Positions 1-8,425 of a DNA stretch of 19,656 nucleotides are shown here, one piece after another. The notes below the pieces were generated by a model that saw only the letters and a program-made list of their open reading frames with translations, was not told the DNA's origin and did no database searches. Numbering within the stretch: position 1 is the first letter of the stretch; every line of letters begins with the position of its first letter. This stretch comes from CAZSWS01 sp964610765 (GTDB taxonomy: Bacteria; Bacteroidota; Bacteroidia; Bacteroidales; Tannerellaceae), in contig CAZSWS010000055.1 in NCBI GenBank assembly GCA_964610765.1, forward strand, positions 1 to 19,656, given 5' to 3'. Position numbers and translations under genes: made by a program.

Positions 1-959
1 ATTTCAAAGGTAAAGATGCTGATTTTAGTTTTGCAAAAGCTTATAACCCCTACGATTTTGGTGGTTTAAGGGCTTGTGAAGCTCGCGTATGGTCATTCCT
101 TCGTCAATATGATGAGAGCATCAATCAATATGAAGAGTTTGTACGTGGTGATGCTTCGAAAGACCCGATGCCTTTGTACGTGAAACCTAGCCGTAAGCTG
201 TCTGTTCGTGATGTGCAGAATGGTATGCGCGACCACTTTGAAGGCACTTCAATGGATATGACAAAAGATGTGGGTGCAGGACCTTACAAATCTCCTTATC
301 GCTGGAGACCGATGAGCTTTAAAGTTGATGGGCAGCAGTATTTGAATGAGCGTGCCATAGCTACTCAACAAACCGGTTTTGTGATTGTACCTCAAATGCG
401 CGATTGGTTGCCCGATGCTATTGGTGGTATCCTTTGGTTTGGTGTAGATGATGCAGATATGGCTGTATTTAATCCTATCTATTGTTCTTCTTTAGCTGCG
501 CCTGAATCCTATCGGGTAGGAAATGGCGACTTACTTGAATTCTCCTGGACTTCTGCTTTCTGGATTCATAACTGGGTGGCTAATATGGCTTATCATAAAT
601 ATAGCTATATGATTCAGGACATTCGCAAAGTACAGAAAGAAATTGAAGACCGACATGAAAAAATGATTCCTGTTATTGATCAGGCAGCTTTAGAAATATA
701 CAAGCAATCACCGGAGGAGGCGGCTAAGTTCTTGACTTGGTTTAGCTCCTCGACTGCTGATGAGGCTACTGCCCGTTGGAAAAAGCTGGGTGAATATCTA
801 CTCGTGAAATATATCGATGGAAATGTGAAAAAAGAGGAAAATGGTGTGTTCAAACGAACACCTTATGGAATGCCCGTAGCCCCAGACTTCCCGGGATATG
901 ATGAGGATTTCTATCGTGCAATCGTAAAAGATGCCGGAGAAAACTTGAAGTCAAATTAA
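1..959 (+). CDS. C69-family dipeptidase, 3' part (5' end outside window)
   Basis: The reading frame is open from base 3 to the TAA at 957-959, giving 318 residues of the C-terminal part of a peptidase family C69 (PepD/dipeptidase A type) protein. These are Ntn-hydrolase-fold dipeptidases of roughly 500-600 residues. The resemblance rests on the segment around RACEARVW, the YKSPYRWRP and RAIATQQTGF motifs, and the C-terminal WTSAFWIHNWVANMAY region, all typical of the family. The catalytic N-terminal cysteine and any signal peptide would lie upstream and cannot be checked. An ATG at 168 is internal to the frame and is not the start. The family hydrolyses short peptides and is often exported in Bacteroidales. 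The next gene follows after 80 bases on the same strand. A role in the nearby wall-salvage operon is possible (stem-peptide breakdown) but is only proximity. Confidence 0.85.
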   Translation, partial: FKGKDADFSFAKAYNPYDFGGLRACEARVWSFLRQYDESINQYEEFVRGDASKDPMPLYVKPSRKLSVRDVQNGMRDHFEGTSMDMTKDVGAGPYKSPYRWRPMSFKVDGQQYLNERAIATQQTGFVIVPQMRDWLPDAIGGILWFGVDDADMAVFNPIYCSSLAAPESYRVGNGDLLEFSWTSAFWIHNWVANMAYHKYSYMIQDIRKVQKEIEDRHEKMIPVIDQAALEIYKQSPEEAAKFLTWFSSSTADEATARWKKLGEYLLVKYIDGNVKKEENGVFKRTPYGMPVAPDFPGYDEDFYRAIVKDAGENLKSN

Positions 960-1039
960 ACATTTTCACCACTCTTAGGGTTATTTAGAAAAGACAAAAG
1001 TCTAAAGAAGAATTTATTTAATTTAATTTTGATAAGAAC

Positions 1040-1507
1040 ATGAAACGAATTGGAATTATTCTACTATTACTGACTATGACCTTAGGAGTGTTTGCACAAA
1101 GAAATGCCGGAAACTCTTCGGTTGGTTTTACGGTTGGCTATGGCTTTGACACTAAAAATGCAACTTTAGGGTTGGACTATCGTTATTCAATCACAGATCA
1201 GTTCCGTATTGCACCGTCGTTGACTCACTTTGTGAAAGATAAAGGCTTAAAAGCTTGGGCAATCGATGCTAATGCGCATTACTTATTTGATCTAGGAAGT
1301 CAGTTTGCTTTTTATCCCTTGGCTGGTGTGAGCCTATCCTTTTGGGATGCCCACAGCCTTTCCTGGACGCGCTTAGGTTTGAATTTAGGTTTGGGAGCAG
1401 AGGTTTATGCAACTAAAGAGCTATCTGTCGGGTTAGAGTTTAAATATAACATTGTCAAAGACTTTGACCAGCCATTAATGGGTGTGCGTGTAGCATACAA
1501 TTTCTAA
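1040..1507 (+). CDS. Small outer-membrane beta-barrel protein
   Basis: A 155-residue exported protein. Residues 1-19 form a signal peptide (MKRIG start, long Leu/Ile core, likely cleavage near VFA|QR). The mature part is built of alternating hydrophobic/polar stretches of 9-12 residues separated by short polar turns, and it ends in VAYNF with a terminal Phe. This is the usual C-terminal signal for outer-membrane insertion by the BAM machinery. Length fits an 8-stranded OmpX/OmpW/porin-like barrel. The substrate or partner cannot be told from the sequence. The gene is followed 23 bases later by a strong intrinsic terminator, so it ends a transcription unit. It may be monocistronic or cotranscribed with the dipeptidase 80 bases upstream. 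Confidence 0.8.
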   Translation: MKRIGIILLLLTMTLGVFAQRNAGNSSVGFTVGYGFDTKNATLGLDYRYSITDQFRIAPSLTHFVKDKGLKAWAIDANAHYLFDLGSQFAFYPLAGVSLSFWDAHSLSWTRLGLNLGLGAEVYATKELSVGLEFKYNIVKDFDQPLMGVRVAYNF

Positions 1508-1530
1508 TTATAGACGAAGTATACATTTAA

Positions 1531-1573
1531 AAGAGGTTGATGAAGTCGGCAGACTGAATCAACCTCTTTTTTT
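1531..1573 (+). terminator. Rho-independent terminator after the beta-barrel gene
   Basis: An 11-bp perfect stem (1531-1541 AAGAGGTTGAT with 1558-1568 ATCAACCTCTT) is followed by a run of seven T ending at 1573. The loop can fold further: AGTC at 1544-1547 pairs with GACT at 1552-1555. It starts 24 bases after the stop codon at 1507 and reads in the gene's direction. Confidence 0.9.
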
Positions 1574-1636
1574 ATTAAACGAACTTAAGCCTGAATAAAA
1601 TGTGTATATTACGTGAATTAATTCAAATTGAGATGA

Positions 1637-1849
1637 CTTCTTCGCCTGTACTCCGAGGTGAATACAATTTATCTCGGTTTGGTTAGTTATCAGCTGAGTG
1701 ACAACGTGAGTGGGGATGTATTTGGTTCGTATAGGTTCAATCCGTCTTTACGTTTAAAGTCGATTGATTATGAAGGAACTGTATCATTTGACTTGGGAAT
1801 CGATGTGGGTGAGATTGTACAACACCTGCTTTATAATTGGCTTAAATAA
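1637..1849 (+). pseudogene. Possible remnant of an outer-membrane barrel protein
   Basis: The frame is open from 1637 to the TAA at 1847-1849. The only candidate start is the GTG at 1658 (63 residues). The product has no signal peptide and no recognisable domain. Its pattern (LGLVSYQLSDNVSGDVFGSY, then a polar turn, then VSFDLGIDVGEIV) looks like two or three amphipathic beta-strands, as at the C-terminus of a barrel protein. The adjacent ATG at 1633 is in another frame and stops after 17 codons. It could be the decayed 3' end of a lost gene, a small real gene, or chance. Not recognised as any named family. Confidence 0.3.
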
Positions 1850-1884
1850 GTTTATAAACGTATTACTAATAGATTCTTCTATTT

Positions 1885-3465
1885 ATGCATCGTATTATAT
1901 ATAAGGGCTTAATATTAGCTCCCGGCATGCTGTTTTTAGCATGCGCTGACAAGTATTCCAAGGTTGAAAAGCCTTTGAATATCATACATATTATGACGGA
2001 TGACCATTCGTTCCAGACGATTAGTGCCTATGGGCATCCTCTTTCAAAACTAGCACCTACACCCCATATTGATCGACTAGCCGAAGAAGGCATATTGTTT
2101 CAGCAGGCATTTGTTGAAAACTCCTTGTCAACACCTAGTAGAGCCTGTTTGATGACCGGACTATATAGTCATCAAAATGGGCAAAAACGATTAGGAAAAG
2201 GCATTGATACAACTAAAACCTTCTTTAGTGAACTATTACAGGAAAAGGGCTATCAGACGGCAGTTGTAGGTAAATGGCATATGCAGTGCGAACCGAAAGG
2301 GTTTGACTATTACTCGGTGCTATGGGATCAGGGAGACTATTACAACCCGGCTTTTAAGACTCCACAAACTGGCGGAAAGTATGTTAAAGAAGAGGGGTAT
2401 GCCACGACTTTGACAACCGATTATGCAATGGATTTTTTAAAACAGAGAGATCAGGAGAAGCCTTTTTGTCTGTTGGTACATCATAAAGCGCCTCATCGCA
2501 ATTGGATGCCTGAGCCTAAATATATGACCTTGTATGAGGAGGTGGAATTTCCGTATCCGGAAACGTTTGATGATGATTATACTTCGAGGTGCTTTGCTGA
2601 AAATCAGGAAATGCAGATTGATGCAGATATGACCTTGATTTATGATTTGAAACTAGACTCGTTGAAGCATAATCCCCAATATCAAAAAGAATGGAATGTA
2701 GGTGGTTGGCAAGCCTCTCTAGATCGGATGACTCCTGTTCAGCGTGAAGATTGGTTGGCTGCTTACGAAAAACGCTATGCTGACTTTAAGGCAAAAAAGC
2801 GCAATAATAAAGAGTTGAAACAGTGGAAGTATCAGCAGTATCTAAAAGACTATCTGCGTTGTATCCGCTCAATAGACGATGAAGTAGGTAGGTTGATTGC
2901 TTATTTGGAGGCGGAGGGATTGTTGGAAAACACGGTGATTGTATATACTTCTGACCAAGGCTTCTATATGGGAGAACATGGTTGGTTTGATAAACGATTC
3001 ATGTATGAAGAGTCTTTCCGCACGCCACTAATTATAAGACATCCTCATGGTAGGAAAGGTATGAAGAATGCTCACTTGGTTCAAAATATAGATTATGCAC
3101 CTACTTATCTTGCTATAGCTGATATAGAAAAACCCGTTGAGATGAGTGGCGCTTCTTTATTGCCACTCCTTTTTGGTGAACAGCCGAATGACTGGCGTAA
3201 AGACCTGTATTATCACTATTATGATTATCCGGCTATTCATCAGGTACCCAGACACGATGGGGTGCGCGACAATCGTTACAAATTGATTCATTTTTATAAG
3301 TGGGAAGGAGATGAGAAAATAACCTGTGATGAACTTTATGATTTGCAGGAAGACCCGAATGAATTACATAATCTATACGGACAAGAGGGTTATGAGGAGG
3401 TTGCCGCCCGTTTGCAAAAGCGGTTAAACACCTACCGAGAAACTCTGCACGTAGAAGAATTTTAG
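1885..3465 (+). CDS. Lipoprotein sulfatase, serine-type (formylglycine-dependent)
   Basis: A 526-residue type I sulfatase. The N-terminus is a lipoprotein signal with lipobox FLAC (Cys20). The metal and catalytic residues are visible: TDDH (Asp39, Asp40); the sulfatase signature STPSR with Ser82 as the residue to be converted to formylglycine (Ser type, so an anSME radical enzyme is required); GKWH (Lys130, His132); HHKAPHR near 199-205; and TSDQG (Asp357, Gln358) followed by GEHGWFDKRF. The C-terminal DUF4976-like part contains YDLQEDPNELHNL. The overall pattern resembles Bacteroides sulfatases acting on sulfated amino sugars (SulfAtlas S1_8/S1_11-like), but the substrate is inference. It hydrolyses sulfate esters, probably in the periplasm or at the outer membrane. 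It converges with the amidase operon, the two stop codons being 19 bases apart, so the two are separately transcribed. Confidence 0.9.
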   Translation: MHRIIYKGLILAPGMLFLACADKYSKVEKPLNIIHIMTDDHSFQTISAYGHPLSKLAPTPHIDRLAEEGILFQQAFVENSLSTPSRACLMTGLYSHQNGQKRLGKGIDTTKTFFSELLQEKGYQTAVVGKWHMQCEPKGFDYYSVLWDQGDYYNPAFKTPQTGGKYVKEEGYATTLTTDYAMDFLKQRDQEKPFCLLVHHKAPHRNWMPEPKYMTLYEEVEFPYPETFDDDYTSRCFAENQEMQIDADMTLIYDLKLDSLKHNPQYQKEWNVGGWQASLDRMTPVQREDWLAAYEKRYADFKAKKRNNKELKQWKYQQYLKDYLRCIRSIDDEVGRLIAYLEAEGLLENTVIVYTSDQGFYMGEHGWFDKRFMYEESFRTPLIIRHPHGRKGMKNAHLVQNIDYAPTYLAIADIEKPVEMSGASLLPLLFGEQPNDWRKDLYYHYYDYPAIHQVPRHDGVRDNRYKLIHFYKWEGDEKITCDELYDLQEDPNELHNLYGQEGYEEVAARLQKRLNTYRETLHVEEF

Positions 3466-3484
3466 TTCACAGGGGTGAAAGTCT
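3466..3484. other. Convergent junction with small hairpin
   Basis: Only 19 bases separate the two converging stop codons. TTCAC at 3466-3470 can pair with GTGAA at 3475-3479 around a 4-base loop. Neither strand has a T-run after it, so it is at best a weak bidirectional stop signal for the sulfatase and for the long operon. Confidence 0.3.
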
Positions 3485-6400
3485 CTATTGGTTTGAGGGA
3501 TTCTCCATGAAATCCAGGATGCTTTTCATCAGGTGAGCACGAGCTGTTTCTGTTTGAATCGTTTCAATAGGAAAGCCTAATATGCATGTTTTGTATTTTC
3601 CGTGCGAAGCGATTCCGGCACTGATGTTGTTCTCGTTGTATCGGAATATGGTAAAGCTATTTGCTCCGGCAGGCTCAATGCCATCCGGTGATTCAACCAC
3701 ATAAGAGATTTCATTCAGTTGATTGTAAAAGCGATAGGTCCCATCAAATGAGGGAAAGGGAGATGCCACGTTTTTTACTTCTCCATTTACGGCTGCTTGT
3801 CCGGTGCGCCACTGATATTTCAGCACATTCATGGCAAACTGCTTATCCTCCGGGTCGATTGCTTCTGAGTCCCATAAATCAGAACCTATGTAAGCACCAC
3901 TTGCTATAATATTCCCCCCTTGCTCGCAATAGGCTTGTAGACAACTTTGCAATTTTTTCGGAAAAGTTTTATAGGCTGTACCGGAAAAACCCGTTCCTAT
4001 TTTAGTTTGTCTTTGTTTACCTAGAATCAGGTCGACAATGGGGTAGGTATTAAGTTCAATCGTTTCTTGCATTACAGCCTTGACAGATGTTGAAATAAAA
4101 GAATAACCTGCTTGTGTGATAGCGAGTCCATGAATATAAGGAAAATCGAATGTATTTCCGGCTATCACTGTGGTTTCAAAGTTGCCATGACTACCACCAA
4201 AGCCGGGTGAATCGTCGTCCATCCAAGGTATCTTTCGCCGATATTCATATTGACTACCAATATAGCTGTAGTCATTCATATAGGGTACGCCATGATCTAT
4301 TTTAGTAACAAAGCCGGCTATGCTGTCTGTAGAAGCAAAGCTGTAAGGTGCTGAGAGGCGCTCGAAGCCATTAACGACCAGTACGCATCCCCGCTCATCC
4401 GTTTTTCGGCAAGCTGAGAGAATTTCAGAAGGAAAACTTTCGCCTCCATCGTTGACAGCTGTAATCTTGAAACTGTAGATTCGGTCTTTACTGACTTCTA
4501 TTTCTGTCTGATTGTCTTTAATATATACGCCATTGTCAAAACCTAGTCCATCCATACGTGTGTACAATATATATCCTGTGGGCGTAGCAGATGGCTCAAC
4601 CGGATCATGAGTTGGTTGCCACTTCAGTTGGATGCGAGTTTCTGTTGTGAAATCAGCCGAAAAACTATGTATTGGAAGGGGTTGTATTACCGCTTCTGTT
4701 TTGTTTTGAAAAGCCAAAAACTTAAGCATCCCTTTATATATAGAACGACTGACTGTAAAGCGGAAATTAGGATCCAATCCATACTTCATATCGGCGAAGT
4801 TTTGATGAGATAAGAGCTCTAGCAACATGGTGGGTACTTCCGGTATGCGCGCTTCGCTATATGAACGATTCCATAGTTGGCGACGCGTCCAATTGGGCTC
4901 ATATATGCGACGGATATCCGCAATGATTTCATCGGTTATGCAGGACGTTAAGTCGCGCGAAAGTATACGAGGCTTTTTATTAGCAAATAACTCATCGTTG
5001 ATATGAGTCATACAAATACTTAAAGTCCCAATAATAGAGTCGTTATAAGTTGTTCCGGCATCGGTATGAAAAGCAAAAGCTAAGTCAATAGGAATATTCA
5101 GTCCTTCTTGCTTAGGAATTACTTCAGAGCCTCCGGCCAAATAATTGACCCATAACCCTCTACTTTGGTAATCATCAGTATAGTCGTTTTTCCCTTCACT
5201 CCAATTGTAAATACTATCCGGTGCACCAGCCCATTGTAACCAGTAGCGTGCTCCTTCCGTATATCTGGGATAGCCGCTTGTTTCCTCTTTAAAGGGGATG
5301 GGAGGGAGCTGTACGGCCGAAGAGTCAGACGAGGCATCTGAGCTTTTGACATTAGCAGTCACAAGACCTTCCGGATGAGGGCTACGAGCAATATTTCCCA
5401 TACCTCCTCCTATTTTCACTGCATCAGCGGTTAAAATACGCCCTTTTTTGCTGCTTAGGTTACTTAAAACCACACGTCCGGTATCGTTTTTACCTTCTTC
5501 AAAAGCAAATGTTCCTAAATATATCCATGTGCCTCCACCCATGGTTTGGTCTACGGTAAACTGGGTGTGTCCTCCGGCATGGTATACCGTGTAATGAGCA
5601 TCCTGACTGCTTTTAGGTAGCGACGCATACGAGATATAAACAGCATAATCGCCTTTTTGGGGAATGTCAGGTATCCATTCAGCATAACTTTCTTTTCCTT
5701 TTCGTATGGTTTTTGTTTGTTTAAAGCTGCCTGTTCGGAAAGGATTCTCACCATTTGTATAGAAAGGCTTTAGGTGAGCAAATCCGGGTTTATCTCCCGT
5801 TTCCCAAGCTTCATCTCCGGATGATTCACTATATACGGATTGGTTTGTAGAGCGGTCGTTGTCTACAATGACTTCCTGCTTCTGAAAATCTCGCTCGCGG
5901 GGAAGTAAGACATGAGCCCCTGCATTTTCAAGCATAGGTACTAGAAAAGGAAGTACATAGCTTTGTGTATAGAGATCTTCAACGGTTTGAAATATGCGTG
6001 CACGTTGCCATTCCCAGCGATTCAGCTTTTGTTCATAATACCATCCATGGCTTTGCCAAAGGGCAATATGCCTGTTTATCAAACCTTTTTCAATAGTAAA
6101 TGGGCGAGAAAGGTTTGTTGTTAGGCTTTTCTTATGCTTGTTTTCAAAACGTTCTTTACGCGTAAAGGGGATGTATTCATCCAAGGAATACCCATCACTA
6201 TAAACCGTTAGTTTATGTTTGCGGTATTCTGGTGGGAGATACCGGACAAGTCCGGTGTGTATTTTTTCTGATAATTCAGCGGTGAAAGGAATATAAGAAA
6301 GTGTTGCGCTGGCAAACAGCGCTATTTTTCGCTTCTCAATGGCTACTGAATCAATCTTGATACGTCCGGTCCTGACTTCATTCCCGATAGTTTGCTTGAT

Positions 6401-6517
6401 AAACTGTTCCATCTGAAGCAAAGAGTCTTTAGGTAGTGATTGTGCATGACCTGTACTAGCAAATAAAGTACTAAAGAACAGCACAAAGAACAGCCGATTG
6501 ATTCTACAAGTAGTCAT
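3485..6517 (-). CDS. Exported N-acetylmuramoyl-L-alanine amidase with golvesin-like insert and FN3
   Basis: A 1010-residue exported protein with a signal peptide (1-25, cleavage near GHA|QS). I read an amidase_3 fold in two pieces. The first (about 140-225) has SHGWYYE (His157) and Glu169 as zinc-ligand candidates and PRERD matching the TRxxD motif. The second (about 470-605) has AFHTDAG (His484), matching SIHANA, and LLELLSHQN (Glu567), matching the catalytic-Glu motif. Between them, at about 245-375, sits a golvesin C-terminal-like beta domain. An FN3 domain follows (about 612-703), then some 300 residues with an alpha/beta look (CEQGGNIIASGAYIG) that I do not recognise. Such proteins are sometimes labelled xanthan lyase, which the visible motifs do not support. 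Predicted role: cleave the MurNAc-L-Ala bond and strip stem peptides. It is last in the operon, 44 bases after the phosphoesterase gene. Confidence 0.8.
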   Translation of the reverse strand: MTTCRINRLFFVLFFSTLFASTGHAQSLPKDSLLQMEQFIKQTIGNEVRTGRIKIDSVAIEKRKIALFASATLSYIPFTAELSEKIHTGLVRYLPPEYRKHKLTVYSDGYSLDEYIPFTRKERFENKHKKSLTTNLSRPFTIEKGLINRHIALWQSHGWYYEQKLNRWEWQRARIFQTVEDLYTQSYVLPFLVPMLENAGAHVLLPRERDFQKQEVIVDNDRSTNQSVYSESSGDEAWETGDKPGFAHLKPFYTNGENPFRTGSFKQTKTIRKGKESYAEWIPDIPQKGDYAVYISYASLPKSSQDAHYTVYHAGGHTQFTVDQTMGGGTWIYLGTFAFEEGKNDTGRVVLSNLSSKKGRILTADAVKIGGGMGNIARSPHPEGLVTANVKSSDASSDSSAVQLPPIPFKEETSGYPRYTEGARYWLQWAGAPDSIYNWSEGKNDYTDDYQSRGLWVNYLAGGSEVIPKQEGLNIPIDLAFAFHTDAGTTYNDSIIGTLSICMTHINDELFANKKPRILSRDLTSCITDEIIADIRRIYEPNWTRRQLWNRSYSEARIPEVPTMLLELLSHQNFADMKYGLDPNFRFTVSRSIYKGMLKFLAFQNKTEAVIQPLPIHSFSADFTTETRIQLKWQPTHDPVEPSATPTGYILYTRMDGLGFDNGVYIKDNQTEIEVSKDRIYSFKITAVNDGGESFPSEILSACRKTDERGCVLVVNGFERLSAPYSFASTDSIAGFVTKIDHGVPYMNDYSYIGSQYEYRRKIPWMDDDSPGFGGSHGNFETTVIAGNTFDFPYIHGLAITQAGYSFISTSVKAVMQETIELNTYPIVDLILGKQRQTKIGTGFSGTAYKTFPKKLQSCLQAYCEQGGNIIASGAYIGSDLWDSEAIDPEDKQFAMNVLKYQWRTGQAAVNGEVKNVASPFPSFDGTYRFYNQLNEISYVVESPDGIEPAGANSFTIFRYNENNISAGIASHGKYKTCILGFPIETIQTETARAHLMKSILDFMENPSNQ

Positions 6518-6536
6518 GAGTATTTGATTTTGGTTG

Positions 6537-6563
6537 AACGAAAACTTTCAGCTAAAGTTCGTT
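6537..6563 (-). other. Intercistronic hairpin overlapping a stop codon
   Basis: On the plus strand AACGAA (6537-6542) and CTTT (6545-6548) pair with AAAG (6554-6557) and TTCGTT (6558-6563), leaving a two-base bulge and a 5-base loop. In the transcript the hairpin starts inside the TAA of the phosphoesterase gene and lies just before the amidase gene. No U-run follows, so it is more likely an mRNA-stability or partial-attenuation element than a terminator. Confidence 0.3.
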
Positions 6564-8412
6564 ATTTTTTATATTTTATCCTACCAATAACACCTTCTCC
6601 ACTCGAAAATATACATTCTTGTTGGTTCAAGGGAAAGACGGTGTTGATAATGGAATTACCGTATTTGTGTATCCAAAGCAGTTGTCCGGTTTTTCCATCC
6701 AGCGAAAAGATTAGACCATTTTTAGTACTTCCAAATACGACTCCTTTCTTCTCTACAGGCATGGAAGGCGCATGGTCATATCCATAACCCACATGGGTGC
6801 TCCATAGGCGCTCTGCCGTTGGCGATGTTGTAGAATAGCAAACCACGCTGTCTTGCATCGTTTTGCTGTACACTCTTTTTTTGTCTTCTGACAGTCCTAC
6901 TGTTTCACGAACAACGGATTGACTTGTTCGCCAAACGGTTTTTCCGGATGTGATATCAACAGCATTTAAGAATCGGTCAGGTGCACTAAAAAACAGTTTG
7001 CCATTTGTTGCTACCGGCCATACAGCTGCGGGAGAGTAGAGCATACCTGAGCGTCCTTCTGCCCATTTCCAGTTTAGTGTTCCATCTTTCTTGTTTAGCG
7101 CATACATATTTTCATCCCATGCCCCAAAATAGACTTGGTCTTTATAGATGAAAGGACGGCTTTCCATATATCCTTGTACATCGTTATATGTCCATAGAAG
7201 TTGTCCATTTCGGATATCTATGGCACGAAATGTATGGTCGCTTGCTCCAATATAGGCCGTGTGTTTATCAATGGCTGCACTGCCTAAGACCGGCTCATTG
7301 GCATCGACTTTCCATAATATCTGGCCTGTTGATGCATTTAGGCCATAGATGCTATGGTCTGCCGATCCAAAAACAACCACTCCTTTAGCAACAGCAGCTG
7401 TACCAACAATGCGGTTTCCTGTTTGATATTGCCAGATAATTTCTCCGTTGTTTGCGGATAAACAATAAAAGATGCCGCTATCATCACCCAGATAAATCTT
7501 GTTTTTATCAACGACTGGAGAACTATATATGGCGTTTTTGATGTTTTGACTCCAAACCATTTCTACATTTGGATACGTATCATTTACGGTATAGTCAGGG
7601 CGAGGATAACTCGTGTTGTTAGCCTTGAAGTAGGTATGATGCAGGTCGTATCCACCCCATTGAACAGGTGCGATATTGACCTTTTTTTCATACGAAAGTA
7701 TAGAGTCGTTGGTAACATGAAAAATGGTGTATCCACTTGTTTGGTCTTCTTTGTCGTGCAAGCTGGAACGGCAAAGAAAAGCCGGAATATCTTCATAGTT
7801 AAGTAGTCTGTTTTGGTGATAGTGTCCGCCAATAAATGCACGTATGTTATAGGGACGTACTGCATCGGTCACCTCATACCAATTATCCACATCTCCGGTT
7901 TGAATAGGGTAATGAGTAACCATAATTGTTGGTTGGTTCTTAGGCAGCTTTGCTAATTCGTCTTGCAACCAGTATATATCTTGAGGAGCTACGTGTCCGT
8001 CCATCATTCGGATGACCGGACCTGAGTTGAAACCAAAGAAATGAAACCCTTCATATTCAAACTGAAACCGTTCCGCACCATATATCTTTCCGAATGCAGT
8101 AAGCCCGGATTCACTCCATTTCGTTTCATGATTGCCGGGGATGGCGTAGTAGGGGACATGTAGTTCATCTAATAAGTCTTTTGCTCTTTGCAGAGACTGG
8201 CGGTCTCCCTGTTCTGTGATATCTCCTGTGACGAGTACAAAGCGTACATCCGGGCACTTGTTGATATCCTCTATACATTTGATAAGGTCTGCTTCGGGAG
8301 AGGGGTTACTTCTGCTTAGATGTGTATCAGTCAATACGGCAAATTGGAAATCTTTACTGTATGAAAGAAAAGGTATAAAGAGTAAACAAAGGGTTAGGTA
8401 AAAATATTTCAT
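6562..8412 (-). CDS. Calcineurin-like phosphoesterase fused to PQQ-type beta-propeller
   Basis: A 616-residue exported protein with a signal peptide (1-19, cleavage near SYS|KD). Residues 20-245 are a complete calcineurin-like metallophosphoesterase: DTH (Asp29, His31), GDITEQGD (Asp64), GNHE (Asn94, His95), THYP (His167) and GGHYH (His197, His199), all two-metal ligands. The order resembles CpdA/GpdQ-type phosphodiesterases. From about 285 to the end there are repeated blocks of PQQ/BamB type (GxIxW, YLGxxDxxxYxLxAxxG), enough for a full propeller. This part probably binds protein or polymer rather than PQQ. The substrate is unknown. Its place between murQ and an amidase suggests removing a phosphate or phosphodiester from cell-wall fragments outside the cytoplasm, which is inference. 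It follows murQ by 13 bases. Confidence 0.85.
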   Translation of the reverse strand: MKYFYLTLCLLFIPFLSYSKDFQFAVLTDTHLSRSNPSPEADLIKCIEDINKCPDVRFVLVTGDITEQGDRQSLQRAKDLLDELHVPYYAIPGNHETKWSESGLTAFGKIYGAERFQFEYEGFHFFGFNSGPVIRMMDGHVAPQDIYWLQDELAKLPKNQPTIMVTHYPIQTGDVDNWYEVTDAVRPYNIRAFIGGHYHQNRLLNYEDIPAFLCRSSLHDKEDQTSGYTIFHVTNDSILSYEKKVNIAPVQWGGYDLHHTYFKANNTSYPRPDYTVNDTYPNVEMVWSQNIKNAIYSSPVVDKNKIYLGDDSGIFYCLSANNGEIIWQYQTGNRIVGTAAVAKGVVVFGSADHSIYGLNASTGQILWKVDANEPVLGSAAIDKHTAYIGASDHTFRAIDIRNGQLLWTYNDVQGYMESRPFIYKDQVYFGAWDENMYALNKKDGTLNWKWAEGRSGMLYSPAAVWPVATNGKLFFSAPDRFLNAVDITSGKTVWRTSQSVVRETVGLSEDKKRVYSKTMQDSVVCYSTTSPTAERLWSTHVGYGYDHAPSMPVEKKGVVFGSTKNGLIFSLDGKTGQLLWIHKYGNSIINTVFPLNQQECIFSSGEGVIGRIKYKK

Positions 8413-8425
8413 GATTTTTTATGTT

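Larger units (their letters stand above)
1508..1884. other. Gene-poor stretch between the barrel gene and the sulfatase
   Basis: These 377 bases hold the terminator at 1531-1573 and the possible gene remnant at 1637-1849. They must also hold the sulfatase promoter. I see no good TTTG(-33)/TAnnTTTG(-7) pair close to the ATG at 1885; the nearest resemblance, TAAGTTTA at 1847-1854, is imperfect and has no partner at the right distance. No tRNA, repeat array or mobile-element end is visible. Confidence 0.5.

Noticed and set aside
1024..1031. TAATTTTG, a match to the Bacteroidetes -7 consensus before the beta-barrel gene
   Set aside because: It ends only 8 bases before the ATG, has no -33 partner, and would give a nearly leaderless transcript in an A/T-rich stretch where such matches arise by chance.
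3466..3479. Small hairpin between converging genes as a true terminator
   Set aside because: The stem is only 5 bp and no T-run follows on either strand.
3485..6517. Naming the 1010-residue protein xanthan lyase
   Set aside because: The visible motifs are those of amidase_3, a golvesin-like domain and FN3; nothing resembles the alpha/alpha-toroid of PL8 lyases.
6524..8401. Several open frames of 60-95 codons on both strands over the phosphoesterase gene
   Set aside because: They are shadows of a gene with clear domains and show no start signal or family resemblance of their own.
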